64,000 nt of DNA from Styela clava (lineage: Eukaryota; Chordata; Ascidiacea; Stolidobranchia; Styelidae). The notes beneath the pieces were generated by a model, which searched no databases, had not been told where the DNA came from, and worked only from the letters and a program-made list of their open reading frames with translations. Every line of letters starts with the position of its first letter. The stretch's first letter is position 1. Where the stretch lies: assembly GCF_964204865.1 (NCBI RefSeq), contig NC_135252.1:14467383-14531382 (forward strand), given 5' to 3'. This document shows, one piece after another, positions 62,801 to 64,000 of this stretch. Position numbers and translations under genes: made by a program.

Positions 62801-63906
62801 TGTCCAGCCGCCATCCCGCAAGTGCTTTATTTATTTGATTTATTGTTTAGTTTGACAAAGAGTTAGACCTGAATTCTTTTGTTTATTACTCTCATTGGAT
62901 TTAATATTGTTGTTGGAAAAAATTATTCCTTTCTCCGCCATTGCAGGACTAATGGGTTTCAAATGATTACCCAAATTACCCAAAGTCCCTCGATAAGGGG
63001 AATAGATTTATTTCGTATTGCTCGGACGACTCGGTATCGATTGTTCGCCGTTCTTCTTCATTAAATTCGTAGCGAACTTTGTGTCTATGTATTTAAGCTT
63101 TGCTCTCTTGTATAGTATTATTGCAATGCGTTTTTTCTGCAATCATCATAAGCTACTGTACAAATGCATTATTTGCAAACTTCAATCGGATAGCTTAATC
63201 CAAAAGATAGACCATGTTATCTACGGCAGGATCCTCTTAAGCACTGGCCCGTAACTCCTTGCTGTAGTTTATGTACAAAAATGCGTCAATTACTGGAATT
63301 TTCAGCTTGAATTGAAATCAGACATTTTTTTGTAAAAATCAGATCTTTATTGTCAACAACTCGGAATGTTTACCACAGCATTCGTACTCATAAATTGAAA
63401 ATATTGATAATGTAATATTACACAAATGCAATGAGATAATAATTTTTATCAAGCATATGCTAGTTTCTTTTTACTTCAAATTTTCATATACAAATTGAAT
63501 ATAAAAATAGTTTCATCATTGGTATAAAAATATCAAACGTAAGCTTACAAATTCTACAAAAAAATACATAAAATATACCGACGAAATAAATCTTGTCATG
63601 GTATTTCAACCATTCAAAGAAAATTTTCGAATTAAGTACAAAAATTCGGCAAATAATAATTTTTTAAAAAGTTTGGTGTTTCAAAGTGAATTTATGTTTC
63701 AAAATTTCAGTTATTGAAAACCTATATTATATTTATATTTGATTGTCCAAATTGTCCAATTTTATTATATATTTAATTTTGATTGTCCAAAATATTCAAC
63801 TGTTTCAAAGAATAAGATCAGAGAATTCAACGTAGGCTACATATATATCTAAATGACAAGTTTCGGAATGAGATAAACGTATCAACAAAAGAGATGGATG
63901 AATGTT
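59877..63906. other. 3' flank of g5 and inverted flank of the next copy
   Basis: Repeats 50324-54329 of unit A in order, including the GACTCG-rich palindromic tract (61630-61735) and an (AT)n expansion at 62053-62071. No gene supported. Confidence 0.5.
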
Positions 63907-64000
63907 TTAGACAATGATAACTTCACTGTCGGCTGCTTTTGTGATTGAGACGGTGATGTCACCAGCGGAAAACCATCTATCGACTCCATCTTCCATGTCG
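63907..64000 (-). CDS. Last exon (partial) of a further family member
   Basis: Reads the final exon up to the window edge: DMEDGVDRWFSAGDITVSIT, then KAADSEVIIV and stop TAA at 63909-63907. Unlike its unit A counterpart at 54330, both positions with nonsense codons there are intact (Trp and Ser), so this copy may be functional or a younger pseudogene. The rest lies outside the window. Confidence 0.85.
   Translation of the reverse strand, partial: DMEDGVDRWFSAGDITVSITKAADSEVIIV

Larger units (their letters stand above)
55900..64000. repeat. Segmental direct duplication, unit B (continues past the window)
   Basis: Colinear with 45800-55560, including g5 (= g4) and the start of an inverted gene copy at 63907 (= pseudogene at 54330). 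High identity, with scattered substitutions and small indels. Confidence 0.85.

Overview
This window is AT-rich nuclear DNA from an animal. Coding exons are short and separated by GT-AG introns of about 100-1300 bp. The predicted proteins carry eukaryotic secretion signals, and the dominant mobile DNA is of the hAT superfamily with 8-bp target duplications. A tunicate or cnidarian is my best guess, but the sequence alone does not settle the species. There is no operon, CRISPR array or rRNA.

Region 1 (1-15 kb) holds one complete gene on the minus strand (4892-10678, nine exons, 517 codons). It encodes a fused dTDP/UDP-4-keto-rhamnose 3,5-epimerase and 4-keto reductase, the last steps of nucleotide-rhamnose synthesis. 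Two introns contain MITEs, and several hAT relics flank the gene.

Region 2 (15-29.2 kb) combines a broken hAT element (15015-18053, TSD CTACTAAC) with the first member (g1) of a family of secreted proteins of about 240 residues. A 3723-bp unit is present three times in tandem (about 17652-28825). Each unit contains the hAT 3' end plus exons 3-6 of g1. Exons 1-2, which carry the signal peptide, exist once. Both breakpoints lie in ATATAT runs, one in the hAT and one in intron 2 of g1.

Region 3 (31.6-64 kb) is a cluster of paralogues with identical exon lengths (64/128/184/128/102/114 nt): g2 (minus), g3 (minus), g4 (plus), a truncated pseudogene (minus), g5 (plus), and the last exon of another copy (minus) at the window end. 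The flanks are duplicated with the genes. They form a large head-to-head inverted repeat (g3/g4, spacer near 45.2-45.8 kb), tail-to-tail inverted repeats, and a direct duplication of about 9.6-10.1 kb (g4 unit/g5 unit). Young insertions can be dated against empty sites in sister copies.

The secreted family appears to consist of two related half-modules made by internal duplication. Exons 2 and 4 have the same length and phases and end in matching motifs. I do not recognise the family with certainty; a cellulose-binding-like (CBM2-like) beta-sandwich is a hypothesis only. The cluster and its exon-cassette triplication are the most interesting part of the window.
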